Part shown: positions 33,101 through 46,700 of the stretch, piece by piece
How the letters are laid out: every line of letters begins with the position of its first letter
How positions within the stretch are numbered: the stretch's first letter is position 1
From: Loxodes magnus
Lineage: Eukaryota; Ciliophora; Karyorelictea; Loxodida; Loxodidae
Assembly: GCA_946699065.1 (NCBI GenBank)
Contig: CAMPDV010000142.1
Coordinates: 124,001 to 188,000, forward strand
Direction: 5' to 3'
DNA length: 64,000 bases
Position numbers and translations under genes: made by a program
Notes under the pieces: generated by a model
Databases searched by the model: none
What the model was told of the DNA's origin: nothing
The model's input: the letters and a program-made list of their open reading frames with translations, nothing else

Positions 33101-36100
33101 CCATAGTCTCACCGTCTAATCATAACTTCCCGATACGATGAACTCTGAATCACTGGATATAGCCACAGCATATACCTAACCGTTGTGACCACTCATAGTC
33201 TTACAGGTACCTGTCTTGACGTCCCATAGTCTCACCGTATTATCTCCACTTCCCGATACGATGAACTCTGAATCACTGGATATAGCCACAGCATATACCT
33301 AACCGTAGCGACCACTCATGGTCTTACAGGTACCTGTCTTGACGTCCCATAGTCTCACCGTATGATCTCTACTTCCCGATACGATGAACTCTGAATCACT
33401 GGATATAGCCACAGCATATACATTACTAGTGTGACCACTCATGGTCTTACAGGTACCTGTCTTGACGTCCCATAGTCTCACCGTATAATCATAACCTTCC
33501 GATATGATGAAATCTGAATCACTGGATATAGCCACAGCATATACCTAACCGTTGTGACCACTCATAGTCTTACAGGTACCTGTCTTGACGTCCCATAGTC
33601 TCACCGTCTTATCTCAACTTCCCGATACGATGAACTCTGAATCACTGGATATAGCCACAGCACATACACAACTAGTGTGACCACTCATGGTCTTACAGGT
33701 ACCTGTCCTGACGTCCCATAGTCTCACCGTCTAATCATAACTTCCCGATACGATGAACTCTGAATCACTGGATATAGCCACAGCATATACCTAACCGTAG
33801 CGACCACTCATGGTCTTACAGGTACCTGTCTTGACGTCCCATAGTCTCACCGTCTAATCATAACTTCCCGATACGATGAACTCTGAATCACTGGATATAG
33901 CCACAGCATATACCTAACCGTTGTGACCACTCATGGTCTTACAGGTACCTGTCTTGACGTCCCATAGTCTCACCGTCTAATCATAACTTCCCGATACGAT
34001 GAACTCTGAATCACTGGATATAGCCACAGCATATACCTAACCGTTGTGACCACTCATGGTCTTACAGGTACCTGTCTTGACGTCCCATAGTCTCACCGTC
34101 TTATCTCAACTTCCCGATACGATGAACTCTGAATCACTGGATATAGCCACAGCATATACATTACTAGTGTGACCACTCATGGTCTTACAGGTACCTGTCT
34201 TGACGTCCCATAGTCTCACCGTCTAATCATAACTTCCCGATACGATGAACTCTGAATCACTGGATATAGCCACAGCATATACCTAACCGTTGTGACCACT
34301 CATGGTCTTACAGGTACCTGTCTTGACGTCCCATAGTCTCACCGTCTAATCATAACTTCCCGATACGATGAACTCTGAATCACTGGATATAGCCACAGCA
34401 TATACCTAACCGTTGTGACCACTCATAGTCTTACAGGTACCTGTCTTGACGTCCCATAGTCTCACCGTATTATCTCCACTTCCCGATACGATGAACTCTG
34501 AATCACTGGATATAGCCACAGCATATACCTAACCGTAGCGACCACTCATGGTCTTACAGGTACCTGTCTTGACGTCCCATAGTCTCACCGTATGATCTCT
34601 ACTTCCCGATACGATGAACTCTGAATCACTGGATATAGCCACAGCATATACATTACTAGTGTGACCACTCATGGTCTTACAGGTACCTGTCTTGACGTCC
34701 CATAGTCTCACCGTATAATCATAACCTCCCGATATGATGAAATCTGAATCACTGGATATAGCCACAGCATATACCTAACCGTTGTGACCACTCATAGTCT
34801 TACAGGTACCTGTCTTGACGTCCCATAGTCTCACCGTCTTATCTCAACTTCCCGATACGATGAACTCTGAATCACTGGATATAGCCACAGCACATACACA
34901 ACTAGTGTGACCACTCATGGTCTTACAGGTACCTGTCCTGACGTCCCATAGTCTCACCGTCTAATCATAACTTCCCGATACGATGAACTCTGAATCACTG
35001 GATATAGCCACAGCATATACCTAACCGTAGCGACCACTCATGGTCTTACAGGTACCTGTCTTGACGTCCCATAGTCTCACCGTCTAATCTCTACTTCCCG
35101 ATATGATGAAATCTGAATCACTGGATATAGCCACAGCATATACCTAACCGTAGCGACCACTCATGGTCTTACAGGTACCTGTCTTGACGTCCCATAGTCT
35201 CACCGTATGATCTCTACTTCCCGATACGATGAACTCTGAATCACTGGATATAGCCACAGCATATACCTAACCGTAGCGACCACTCATGGTCTTACAGGTA
35301 CCTGTCTTGACGTCCCATAGTCTCACCGTCTAATCATAACTTCCCGATACGATGAACTCTGAATCACTGGATATAGCCACAGCTAATACATAACTAGTGT
35401 GACCACTCATGGTCTTACAGGTACCTGTCCTGACGTCCCATAGTCTCACCGTCTAATCTCTACTTCCCGATACGATGAACTCTGAATCACTGGATATAGC
35501 CACAGCACATACATAATGTGTGTGACCACTCATGGTCTTACAGGTACCTGTCTTGACGTCCCATAGTCTCACCGTCTAATCATAACTTCCCGATACGATG
35601 AACTCTGAATGTCTGGATATAGCCACAGCAGATACATAACCGTTGTGACCACTCATGGTCTTACAGGTACCTGTCTTGACGTCCCATAGTCTCACCGTAT
35701 GATCTCCACTTCCCGATACGATGAACTCTGAATCACTGGATATAGCCACAGCATATACCTAACCGTTGTGACCACTCATAGTCTTACAGGTACCTGTCTT
35801 GACGTCCCATAGTCTCACCGTATTATCTCCACTTCCCGATACGATGAACTCTGAATCACTGGATATAGCCACAGCATATACATTACTAGTGTGACCACTC
35901 ATGGTCTTACAGGTACCTGTCCTGACGTCCCATAGTCTCACCGTATTATCTCCACTTCCCGATACGATGAACTCTGAATCACTGGATATAGCCACAGCAT
36001 TTACATAACTAGTGTGACCACTCATGGTCTTACAGGTACCTGTCTTGACGTCCCATAGTCTCACCGTATTATCTCCACTTCCCGATACGATGAACTCTGA

Positions 36101-36421
36101 ATCACTGGATATAGCCACAGCATTTACATAACTAGTGTGACCACTCATGGTCTTACAGGTACCTGTCTTGACGTCCCATAGTCTCACCGTCTAATCTCTA
36201 CTTCCCGATACGATGAACTCTGAATCACTGGATATAGCCACAGCATATACCTAACCGTTGTGACCACTCATGGTCTTACAGGTACCTGTCTTGACGTCCC
36301 ATAGTCTCACCGTCTAATCATAACTTCCCGATACGATGAAATCTGAATCACTGGATATAGCCACAGCATATACCTAACCGTTGTGACCACTCATAGTCTT
36401 ACAGGTACCTGTCTTGACGTA
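24159..36421 (-). CDS. WD40 array segment, about 100 repeats in one phase
   Basis: This is a 12.3-kb block of about 100 WD40 repeats with no internal indel, offset by one base from the segment to its right. It contains the largest near-perfect duplication in the window (24,945-29,010 copied at 29,127-33,195). It is the first segment, going left to right, to carry GHTS-TGA-V units (from about 27,270) and GHTDSVRSV units (27,131 and 31,322). The left border is a gatgc-type deletion between 24,158 and 24,159, where TTC-ATC-GTA becomes TTC-ATG-CAT and the text leaves the WD40 phase. Function and codon reading are as for the right-hand segment. Confidence 0.5.
24945..29010. repeat. 33-unit block, copy 1 of the largest duplication
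   Basis: This block recurs at 29,127-33,195 at an offset of exactly 4,182 bp (34 units). Every diagnostic codon I compared agrees, including ctaatcatgac (25,490/29,672), the HTDSVRSV unit (27,131/31,322) and YVSSV (25,911/30,093). Inside it, 26,710-27,750 recurs at 27,817-28,857 with a 9-unit (1,107-bp) offset; one unit differs there (gatcttac against atatacataat). Confidence 0.88.
29127..33195. repeat. 33-unit block, copy 2 of the largest duplication
   Basis: This copy ends at about 33,195, where it has cccatagtctcaccgtatta against the cttatctcaac unit of copy 1. It is identical to copy 1 as far as I can read, which implies a very recent event or an assembly collapse/expansion. Confidence 0.88.
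32585..35080. repeat. Tandem duplication with a 10-unit (1,230-bp) period
   Basis: Positions 32,585-33,850 recur at 33,815-35,080. I see one difference: aaccttccg near 33,490 against aacctcccg near 34,720, which changes ISEGYDY to ISGGYDY. Confidence 0.85.
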
Positions 36422-37773
36422 CATAGTCTCACCGTCTAATCATAACTTCCCGATACGATGAACTCTGAATCACTGGATATAGCCACAGCATATACAGAAC
36501 TAGTGTGACCACTCATGGTCTTACAGGTACCTGTCTTGACGTCCCATAGTCTCACCGTCTAATCATAACCTCCCGATACGATGAACTCTGAATCACTGGA
36601 TATAGCCACAGCATTTACATAACTAGTGTGACCACTCATGGTCTTACAGGTACCTGTCTTGACGTCCCATAGTCTCACCGTCTAATCATAACCTCCCGAT
36701 ACGATGAACTCTGAATCACTGGATATAGCCACAGCATATACAGAACTAGTGTGACCACTCATGGTCTTACAGGTACCTGTCTTGACGTCCCATAGTCTCA
36801 CCGTCTAATCATAACCTCCCGATACGATGAACTCTGAATCACTGGATATAGCCACAGCATATACCTAACCGTTGTGACCACTCATGGTCTTACAGGTACC
36901 TGTCTAGACGTCCCATAGTCTCACCGTATTATCTCCACTTCCCGATATGATGAACTCTGAATCACTGGATATAGCCACAGCATATACCTAACCGTTGTGA
37001 CCACTCATGGTCTTACAGGTACCTGTCTTGACGTCCCATAGTCTCACCGTCTAATCATAACTTCCCGATACGATGAACTCTGAATCACTGGATATAGCCA
37101 CAGCATATACCTAACCGTTGTGACCACTCATGGTCTTACAGGTACCTGTCTTGACGTCCCATAGTCTCACCGTCTAATCATAACTTCCCGATACGATGAA
37201 CTCTGAATCACTGGATATAGCCACAGCATATACCTAACCGTTGTGACCACTCATGGTCTTACAGGTACCTGTCTTGACGTCCCATAGTCTCACCGTCTAA
37301 TCATAACCTCCCGATACGATGAACTCTGAATCACTGGATATAGCCACAGCATATACTCAACTAGTGTGACCACTCATGGTCTTACAGGTACCTGTCTTGA
37401 CGTCCCATAGTCTCACCGTATTATCTCCACTTCCCGATACGATGAACTCTGAATCACTGGATATAGCCACAGCATTTACATAACTAGTGTGACCACTCAT
37501 GGTCTTACAGGTACCTGTCTTGACGTCCCATAGTCTCACCGTCTAATCTCTACTTCCCGATACGATGAACTCTGAATCACTGGATATAGCCACAGCATAT
37601 ACCTAACCGTTGTGACCACTCATGGTCTTACAGGTACCTGTCTTGACGTCCCATAGTCTCACCGTCTAATCATAACTTCCCGATACGATGAAATCTGAAT
37701 CACTGGATATAGCCACAGCATATACCTAACCGTTGTGACCACTCATAGTCTTACAGGTACCTGTCTTGACGTA
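36422..37773 (-). CDS. WD40 array segment between two identical one-base deletions, 11 repeats
   Basis: Eleven WD40 units lie one base out of phase with the segment to the right. Both borders are the same gtac-type deletion, at 36,421 and 37,773, 1,352 bp apart (11 units minus one base). The change alters the codons for Leu-Trp-Asp-Val of one unit, so the blade carrying it would lose Trp37. The segment includes units with TGA at residue 12 (TGA at 37,357-37,359, read as GHTSWV) and TAG at residue 40 near 36,905. It is probably part of the same gene or of its relic. An assembly or base-calling error at both sites is possible but would have to strike twice at homologous positions. Confidence 0.45.
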
Positions 37774-37779
37774 CATAGT
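37767..37779 (-). other. gtac-type one-base deletion (representative of two)
   Basis: gacgtcccatag is replaced by gacgtacatag here and near 36,421. The full-length form gacgtaccatag, which could be the intermediate, is present once near 21,658, where it gives RLWYV. Confidence 0.88.
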
Positions 37780-40700
37780 CTCACCGTCTAATCATAACTT
37801 CCCGATACGATGAACTCTGAATCACTGGATATAGCCACAGCATATACAGAACTAGTGTGACCACTCATGGTCTTACAGGTACCTGTCTTGACGTCCCATA
37901 GTCTCACCGTCTAATCATAACTTCCCGATACGATGAACTCTGAATCACTGGATATAGCCACAGCATTTACATAACTAGTGTGACCACTCATGGTCTTACA
38001 GGTACCTGTCTTGACGTCCCATAGTCTCACCGTCTAATCATAACCTCCCGATACGATGAACTCTGAATCACTGGATATAGCCACAGCATATACATTACTA
38101 GTGTGACCACTCATGGTCTTACAGGTACCTGTCTTGACGTCCCATAGTCTCACCGTCTAATCTTAACTTCCCGATACGATGAACTCTGAATCACTGGATA
38201 TAGCCACAGCATTTACATAACTAGTGTGACCACTCATGGTCTTACAGGTACCTGTCTTGACGTCCCATAGTCTCACCGTCTAATCATAACCTCCCGATAC
38301 GATGAACTCTGAATCACTGGATATAGCCACAGCATTTACATAACTAGTGTGACCACTCATGGTCTTACAGGTACCTGTCTTGACGTCCCATAGTCTCACC
38401 GTCTAATCATAACTTCCCGATACGATGAACTCTGAATCACTGGATATAGCCACAGCTAATACATAACTAGTGTGACCACTCATGGTCTTACAGGTACCTG
38501 TCTTGACGTCCCATAGTCTCACCGTCTAATCATAACTTCCCGATACGATGAACTCTGAATCACTGGATATAGCCACAGCATATACCTAACCGTTGTGACC
38601 ACTCATAGTCTTACAGGTACCTGTCTTGACGTCCCATAGTCTCACCGTCTAATCATAACTTCCCGATACGATGAACTCTGAATCACTGGATATAGCCACA
38701 GCATATACCTAACCGTTGTGACCACTCATGGTCTTACAGGTACCTGTCTTGACGTCCCATAGTCTCACCGTCTTATCTCAACTTCCCGATACGATGAACT
38801 CTGAATCACTGGATATAGCCACAGCATATACATTACTAGTGTGACCACTCATGGTCTTACAGGTACCTGTCTTGACGTCCCATAGTCTCACCGTCTAATC
38901 ATAACTTCCCGATACGATGAACTCTGAATCACTGGATATAGCCACAGCATATACCTAACCGTTGTGACCACTCATGGTCTTACAGGTACCTGTCTTGACG
39001 TCCCATAGTCTCACCGTCTAATCATAACTTCCCGATACGATGAACTCTGAATCACTGGATATAGCCACAGCATATACCTAACCGTTGTGACCACTCATGG
39101 TCTTACAGGTACCTGTCTTGACGTCCCATAGTCTCACCGTATTATCTCCACTTCCCGATACGATGAACTCTGAATCACTGGATATAGCCACAGCATATAC
39201 CTAACCGTAGCGACCACTCATGGTCTTACAGGTACCTGTCTTGACGTCCCATAGTCTCACCGTATGATCTCTACTTCCCGATACGATGAACTCTGAATCA
39301 CTGGATATAGCCACAGCATATACATTACTAGTGTGACCACTCATGGTCTTACAGGTACCTGTCTTGACGTCCCATAGTCTCACCGTATAATCATAACCTC
39401 CCGATATGATGAAATCTGAATCACTGGATATAGCCACAGCATATACCTAACCGTTGTGACCACTCATAGTCTTACAGGTACCTGTCTTGACGTCCCATAG
39501 TCTCACCGTCTTATCTCAACTTCCCGATACGATGAACTCTGAATCACTGGATATAGCCACAGCACATACACAACTAGTGTGACCACTCATGGTCTTACAG
39601 GTACCTGTCCTGACGTCCCATAGTCTCACCGTCTAATCATAACTTCCCGATACGATGAACTCTGAATCACTGGATATAGCCACAGCATATACCTAACCGT
39701 AGCGACCACTCATGGTCTTACAGGTACCTGTCTTGACGTCCCATAGTCTCACCGTCTAATCTCTACTTCCCGATATGATGAAATCTGAATCACTGGATAT
39801 AGCCACAGCATATACCTAACCGTAGCGACCACTCATGGTCTTACAGGTACCTGTCTTGACGTCCCATAGTCTCACCGTATGATCTCTACTTCCCGATACG
39901 ATGAACTCTGAATCACTGGATATAGCCACAGCATATACCTAACCGTAGCGACCACTCATGGTCTTACAGGTACCTGTCTTGACGTCCCATAGTCTCACCG
40001 TCTAATCATAACTTCCCGATACGATGAACTCTGAATCACTGGATATAGCCACAGCTAATACATAACTAGTGTGACCACTCATGGTCTTACAGGTACCTGT
40101 CCTGACGTCCCATAGTCTCACCGTCTAATCTCTACTTCCCGATATGATGAAATCTGAATCACTGGATATAGCCACAGCATATACCTAACCGTTGTGACCA
40201 CTCATGGTCTTACAGGTACCTGTCTTGACGTCCCATAGTCTCACCGTCTAATCTCTACTTCCCGATATGATGAACTCTGAATCACTGGATATAGCCACAG
40301 CATTTACATAACTAGTGTGACCACTCATGGTCTTACAGGTACCTTTCTTGACGTCCCATAGTCTCACCGTCTTATCTCCACTTCCCGATACGATGAACTC
40401 TGAATCACTGGATATAGCCACAGCATATACCTAACCGTAGCGACCACTCATGGTCTTACAGGTACCTGTCTTGACGTCCCATAGTCTCACCGTCTTATCT
40501 CAACTTCCCGATACGATGAACTCTGAATCACTGGATATAGCCACAGCATATACATTACTAGTGTGACCACTCATGGTCTTACAGGTACCTGTCCTGACGT
40601 CCCATAGTCTCACCGTCTAATCTCTACTTCCCGATATGATGAAATCTGAATCACTGGATATAGCCACAGCATATACCTAACCGTTGTGACCACTCATGGT

Positions 40701-43700
40701 CTTACAGGTACCTGTCTTGACGTCCCATAGTCTCACCGTCTAATCTCTACTTCCCGATATGATGAACTCTGAATCACTGGATATAGCCACAGCATTTACA
40801 TAACTAGTGTGACCACTCATGGTCTTACAGGTACCTTTCTTGACGTCCCATAGTCTCACCGTCTTATCTCCACTTCCCGATACGATGAACTCTGAATCAC
40901 TGGATATAGCCACAGCATATACCTAACCGTAGCGACCACTCATGGTCTTACAGGTACCTGTCTTGACGTCCCATAGTCTCACCGTCTTATCTCAACTTCC
41001 CGATACGATGAACTCTGAATCACTGGATATAGCCACAGCATATACATTACTAGTGTGACCACTCATGGTCTTACAGGTACCTGTCTTGACATCCCATAGT
41101 CTCACCGTCTAATCTTAACTTCCCGATACGATGAACTCTGAATCACTGGATATAGCCACAGATCTTACAGAATCTGTGTGACCACTCATGGTCTTACAGG
41201 TACCTGTCTTGACGTCCCATAGTCTCACCGTATGATCTCTACTTCCCGATACGATGAACTCTGAATCACTGGATATAGCCACAGCATATACTCAACTAGT
41301 GTGACCACTCATGGTCTTACAGGTACCTGTCTTGACGTCCCATAGTCTCACCGTCTAATCATAACTTCCCGATATGATGAACTCTGAATCACTGGATATA
41401 GCCACAGCATATACCTAACCGTTGTGACCACTCATGGTCTTACAGGTACCTGTCTAGACGTCCCATAGTCTCACCGTCTAATCTCCACTTCCCGATATGA
41501 TGAACTCTGAATCACTGGATATAGCCACAGCATATACCTAACCGTTGTGACCACTCATGGTCTTACAGGTACCTGTCTTGACGTCCCATAGTCTCACCGT
41601 CTAATCATAACTTCCCGATACGATGAACTCTGAATCACTGGATATAGCCACAGCATATACCTAACCGTAGCGACCACTCATGGTCTTACAGGTACCTGTC
41701 TTGACGTCCCATAGTCTCACCGTCTTATCTCAACTTCCCGATACGATGAACTCTGAATCACTGGATATAGCCACAGCATATACATTACTAGTGTGACCAC
41801 TCATGGTCTTACAGGTACCTGTCTTGACATCCCATAGTCTCACCGTCTAATCTTAACTTCCCGATACGATGAACTCTGAATCACTGGATATAGCCACAGA
41901 TCTTACAGAATCTGTGTGACCACTCATGGTCTTACAGGTACCTGTCTTGACGTCCCATAGTCTCACCGTATGATCTCTACTTCCCGATACGATGAACTCT
42001 GAATCACTGGATATAGCCACAGCATATACTCAACTAGTGTGACCACTCATGGTCTTACAGGTACCTGTCTTGACGTCCCATAGTCTCACCGTCTAATCAT
42101 AACTTCCCGATATGATGAACTCTGAATCACTGGATATAGCCACAGCATATACCTAACCGTTGTGACCACTCATGGTCTTACAGGTACCTGTCTAGACGTC
42201 CCATAGTCTCACCGTCTAATCTCCACTTCCCGATATGATGAACTCTGAATCACTGGATATAGCCACAGCATATACCTAACCGTTGTGACCACTCATGGTC
42301 TTACAGGTACCTGTCTTGACGTCCCATAGTCTCACCGTCTAATCATAACTTCCCGATACGATGAACTCTGAATCACTGGATATAGCCACAGCATATACCT
42401 AACCGTAGCGACCACTCATGGTCTTACAGGTACCTGTCTTGACGTCCCATAGTCTCACCGTATTATCTCCACTTCCCGATACGATGAACTCTGAATCACT
42501 GGATATAGCCACAGCATATACCTAACCGTAGCGACCACTCATGGTCTTACAGGTACCTGTCTTGACGTCCCATAGTCTCACCGTATGATCTCTACTTCCC
42601 GATACGATGAACTCTGAATCACTGGATATAGCCACAGCATATACTCAACTAGTGTGACCACTCATGGTCTTACAGGTACCTGTCTTGACGTCCCATAGTC
42701 TCACCGTCTAATCATAACTTCCCGATACGATGAACTCTGAATCACTGGATATAGCCACAGCTAATACATAACTAGTGTGACCACTCATGGTCTTACAGGT
42801 ACCTGTCTTGACGTCCCATAGTCTCACCGTCTAATCTCTACTTCCCGATATGATGAAATCTGAATCACTGGATATAGCCACAGCATATACCTAACCGTTG
42901 TGACCACTCATGGTCTTACAGGTACCTGTCTTGACGTCCCATAGTCTCACCGTCTAATCATAACTTCCCGATACGATGAACTCTGAATCACTGGATATAG
43001 CCACAGCATATACCTAACCGTTGTGACCACTCATGGTCTTACAGGTACCTGTCTTGACGTCCCATAGTCTCACCGTATGATCTCTACTTCCCGATACGAT
43101 GAACTCTGAATCACTGGATATAGCCACAGCATATACTCAACTAGTGTGACCACTCATGGTCTTACAGGTACCTGTCTTGACGTCCCATAGTCTCACCGTC
43201 TAATCTCTACTTCCCGATATGATGAACTCTGAATCACTGGATATAGCCACAGCATATACCTAACCGTTGTGACCACTCATGGTCTTACAGGTACCTGTCT
43301 AGACGTCCCATAGTCTCACCGTCTAATCTCCACTTCCCGATATGATGAACTCTGAATCACTGGATATAGCCACAGCATATACCTAACCGTTGTGACCACT
43401 CATGGTCTTACAGGTACCTGTCTTGACGTCCCATAGTCTCACCGTCTAATCATAACTTCCCGATACGATGAACTCTGAATCACTGGATATAGCCACAGCA
43501 TATACCTAACCGTTGTGACCACTCATGGTCTTACAGGTACCTGTCTTGACGTCCCATAGTCTCACCGTATTATCTCCACTTCCCGATACGATGAACTCTG
43601 AATCACTGGATATAGCCACAGCATATACCTAACCGTAGCGACCACTCATGGTCTTACAGGTACCTGTCTTGACGTCCCATAGTCTCACCGTATGATCTCT

Positions 43701-46700
43701 ACTTCCCGATACGATGAACTCTGAATCACTGGATATAGCCACAGCATATACATTACTAGTGTGACCACTCATGGTCTTACAGGTACCTGTCTTGACGTCC
43801 CATAGTCTCACCGTATAATCATAACCTCCCGATATGATGAAATCTGAATCACTGGATATAGCCACAGCATATACCTAACCGTTGTGACCACTCATAGTCT
43901 TACAGGTACCTGTCTTGACGTCCCATAGTCTCACCGTCTTATCTCAACTTCCCGATACGATGAACTCTGAATCACTGGATATAGCCACAGCACATACACA
44001 ACTAGTGTGACCACTCATGGTCTTACAGGTACCTGTCCTGACGTCCCATAGTCTCACCGTCTAATCATAACTTCCCGATACGATGAACTCTGAATCACTG
44101 GATATAGCCACAGCATATACCTAACCGTAGCGACCACTCATGGTCTTACAGGTACCTGTCTTGACGTCCCATAGTCTCACCGTCTAATCTCTACTTCCCG
44201 ATATGATGAAATCTGAATCACTGGATATAGCCACAGCATATACCTAACCGTAGCGACCACTCATGGTCTTACAGGTACCTGTCTTGACGTCCCATAGTCT
44301 CACCGTATGATCTCTACTTCCCGATACGATGAACTCTGAATCACTGGATATAGCCACAGCATATACCTAACCGTAGCGACCACTCATGGTCTTACAGGTA
44401 CCTGTCTTGACGTCCCATAGTCTCACCGTCTAATCATAACTTCCCGATACGATGAACTCTGAATCACTGGATATAGCCACAGCTAATACATAACTAGTGT
44501 GACCACTCATGGTCTTACAGGTACCTGTCCTGACGTCCCATAGTCTCACCGTCTAATCTCTACTTCCCGATATGATGAAATCTGAATCACTGGATATAGC
44601 CACAGCATATACCTAACCGTTGTGACCACTCATGGTCTTACAGGTACCTGTCTTGACGTCCCATAGTCTCACCGTCTAATCTCTACTTCCCGATATGATG
44701 AACTCTGAATCACTGGATATAGCCACAGCATTTACATAACTAGTGTGACCACTCATGGTCTTACAGGTACCTTTCTTGACGTCCCATAGTCTCACCGTCT
44801 TATCTCCACTTCCCGATACGATGAACTCTGAATCACTGGATATAGCCACAGCATATACCTAACCGTAGCGACCACTCATGGTCTTACAGGTACCTGTCTT
44901 GACGTCCCATAGTCTCACCGTCTTATCTCAACTTCCCGATACGATGAACTCTGAATCACTGGATATAGCCACAGCATATACATTACTAGTGTGACCACTC
45001 ATGGTCTTACAGGTACCTGTCTTGACATCCCATAGTCTCACCGTCTAATCTTAACTTCCCGATACGATGAACTCTGAATCACTGGATATAGCCACAGATC
45101 TTACAGAATCTGTGTGACCACTCATGGTCTTACAGGTACCTGTCTTGACGTCCCATAGTCTCACCGTATGATCTCTACTTCCCGATACGATGAACTCTGA
45201 ATCACTGGATATAGCCACAGCATATACTCAACTAGTGTGACCACTCATGGTCTTACAGGTACCTGTCTTGACGTCCCATAGTCTCACCGTCTAATCATAA
45301 CTTCCCGATACGATGAACTCTGAATCACTGGATATAGCCACAGCATATACCTAACCGTTGTGACCACTCATGGTCTTACAGGTACCTGTCTTGACGTCCC
45401 ATAGTCTCACCGTCTAATCATAACTTCCCGATACGATGAACTCTGAATCACTGGATATAGCCACAGCATATACTCAACTAGTGTGACCACTCATGGTCTT
45501 ACAGGTACCTGTCTTGACGTCCCATAGTCTCACCGTCTAATCATAACTTCCCGATACGATGAAATCTGAATCACTGGATATAGCCACAGCATATACCTAA
45601 CCGTTGTGACCACTCATGGTCTTACAGGTACCTGTCTAGACGTCCCATAGTCTCACCGTATTATCTCCACTTCCCGATACGATGAACTCTGAATCACTGG
45701 ATATAGCCACAGCATATACAGAACTAGTGTGACCACTCATAGTCTTACAGGTACCTGTCTTGACGTCCCATAGTCTCACCGTCTAATCATAACTTCCCGA
45801 TACGATGAACTCTGAATCACTGGATATAGCCACAGCATATACCTAACCGTAGCGACCACTCATGGTCTTACAGGTACCTGTCTTGACGTCCCATAGTCTC
45901 ACCGTATGATCTCTACTTCCCGATACGATGAACTCTGAATCACTGGATATAGCCACAGCATATACTCAACTAGTGTGACCACTCATGGTCTTACAGGTAC
46001 CTGTCTTGACGTCCCATAGTCTCACCGTCTAATCATAACTTCCCGATACGATGAACTCTGAATCACTGGATATAGCCACAGCATATACCTAACCGTTGTG
46101 ACCACTCATGGTCTTACAGGTACCTGTCCTGACGTCCCATAGTCTCACCGTCTAATCTTAACTTCCCGATACGATGAACTCTGAATCACTGGATATAGCC
46201 ACAGCATATACCTAACCGTTGTGACCACTCATGGTCTTACAGGTACCTGTCTTGACGTCCCATAGTCTCACCGTCTAATCTTAACTTCCCGATACGATGA
46301 ACTCTGAATCACTGGATATAGCCACAGCATATACCTAACCGTTGTGACCACTCATGGTCTTACAGGTACCTGTCTTGACGTCCCATAGTCTCACCGTATG
46401 ATCTCTACTTCCCGATACGATGAACTCTGAATCACTGGATATAGCCACAGCATATACTCAACTAGTGTGACCACTCATGGTCTTACAGGTACCTGTCTTG
46501 ACGTCCCATAGTCTCACCGTCTAATCATAACTTCCCGATACGATGAACTCTGAATCACTGGATATAGCCACAGCATATACCTAACCGTTGTGACCACTCA
46601 TGGTCTTACAGGTACCTGTCTTGACGTCCCATAGTCTCACCGTCTAATCATAACTTCCCGATACGATGAACTCTGAATCACTGGATATAGCCACAGCATA

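Larger units (their letters stand above)
36025..38090. repeat. Duplicated 6-unit block with an 11-unit offset, carrying the gtac deletion
   Basis: Positions 36,025-36,740 recur at 37,377-38,090 (offset 1,352 bp). The gtac-type deletion is in both copies (36,421 and 37,773). One difference is cctcc against cttcc near 36,565/37,917. The units between the copies (about 36,890-37,540) resemble 46,850-47,500 at an offset of 9,962 bp. Confidence 0.82.
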
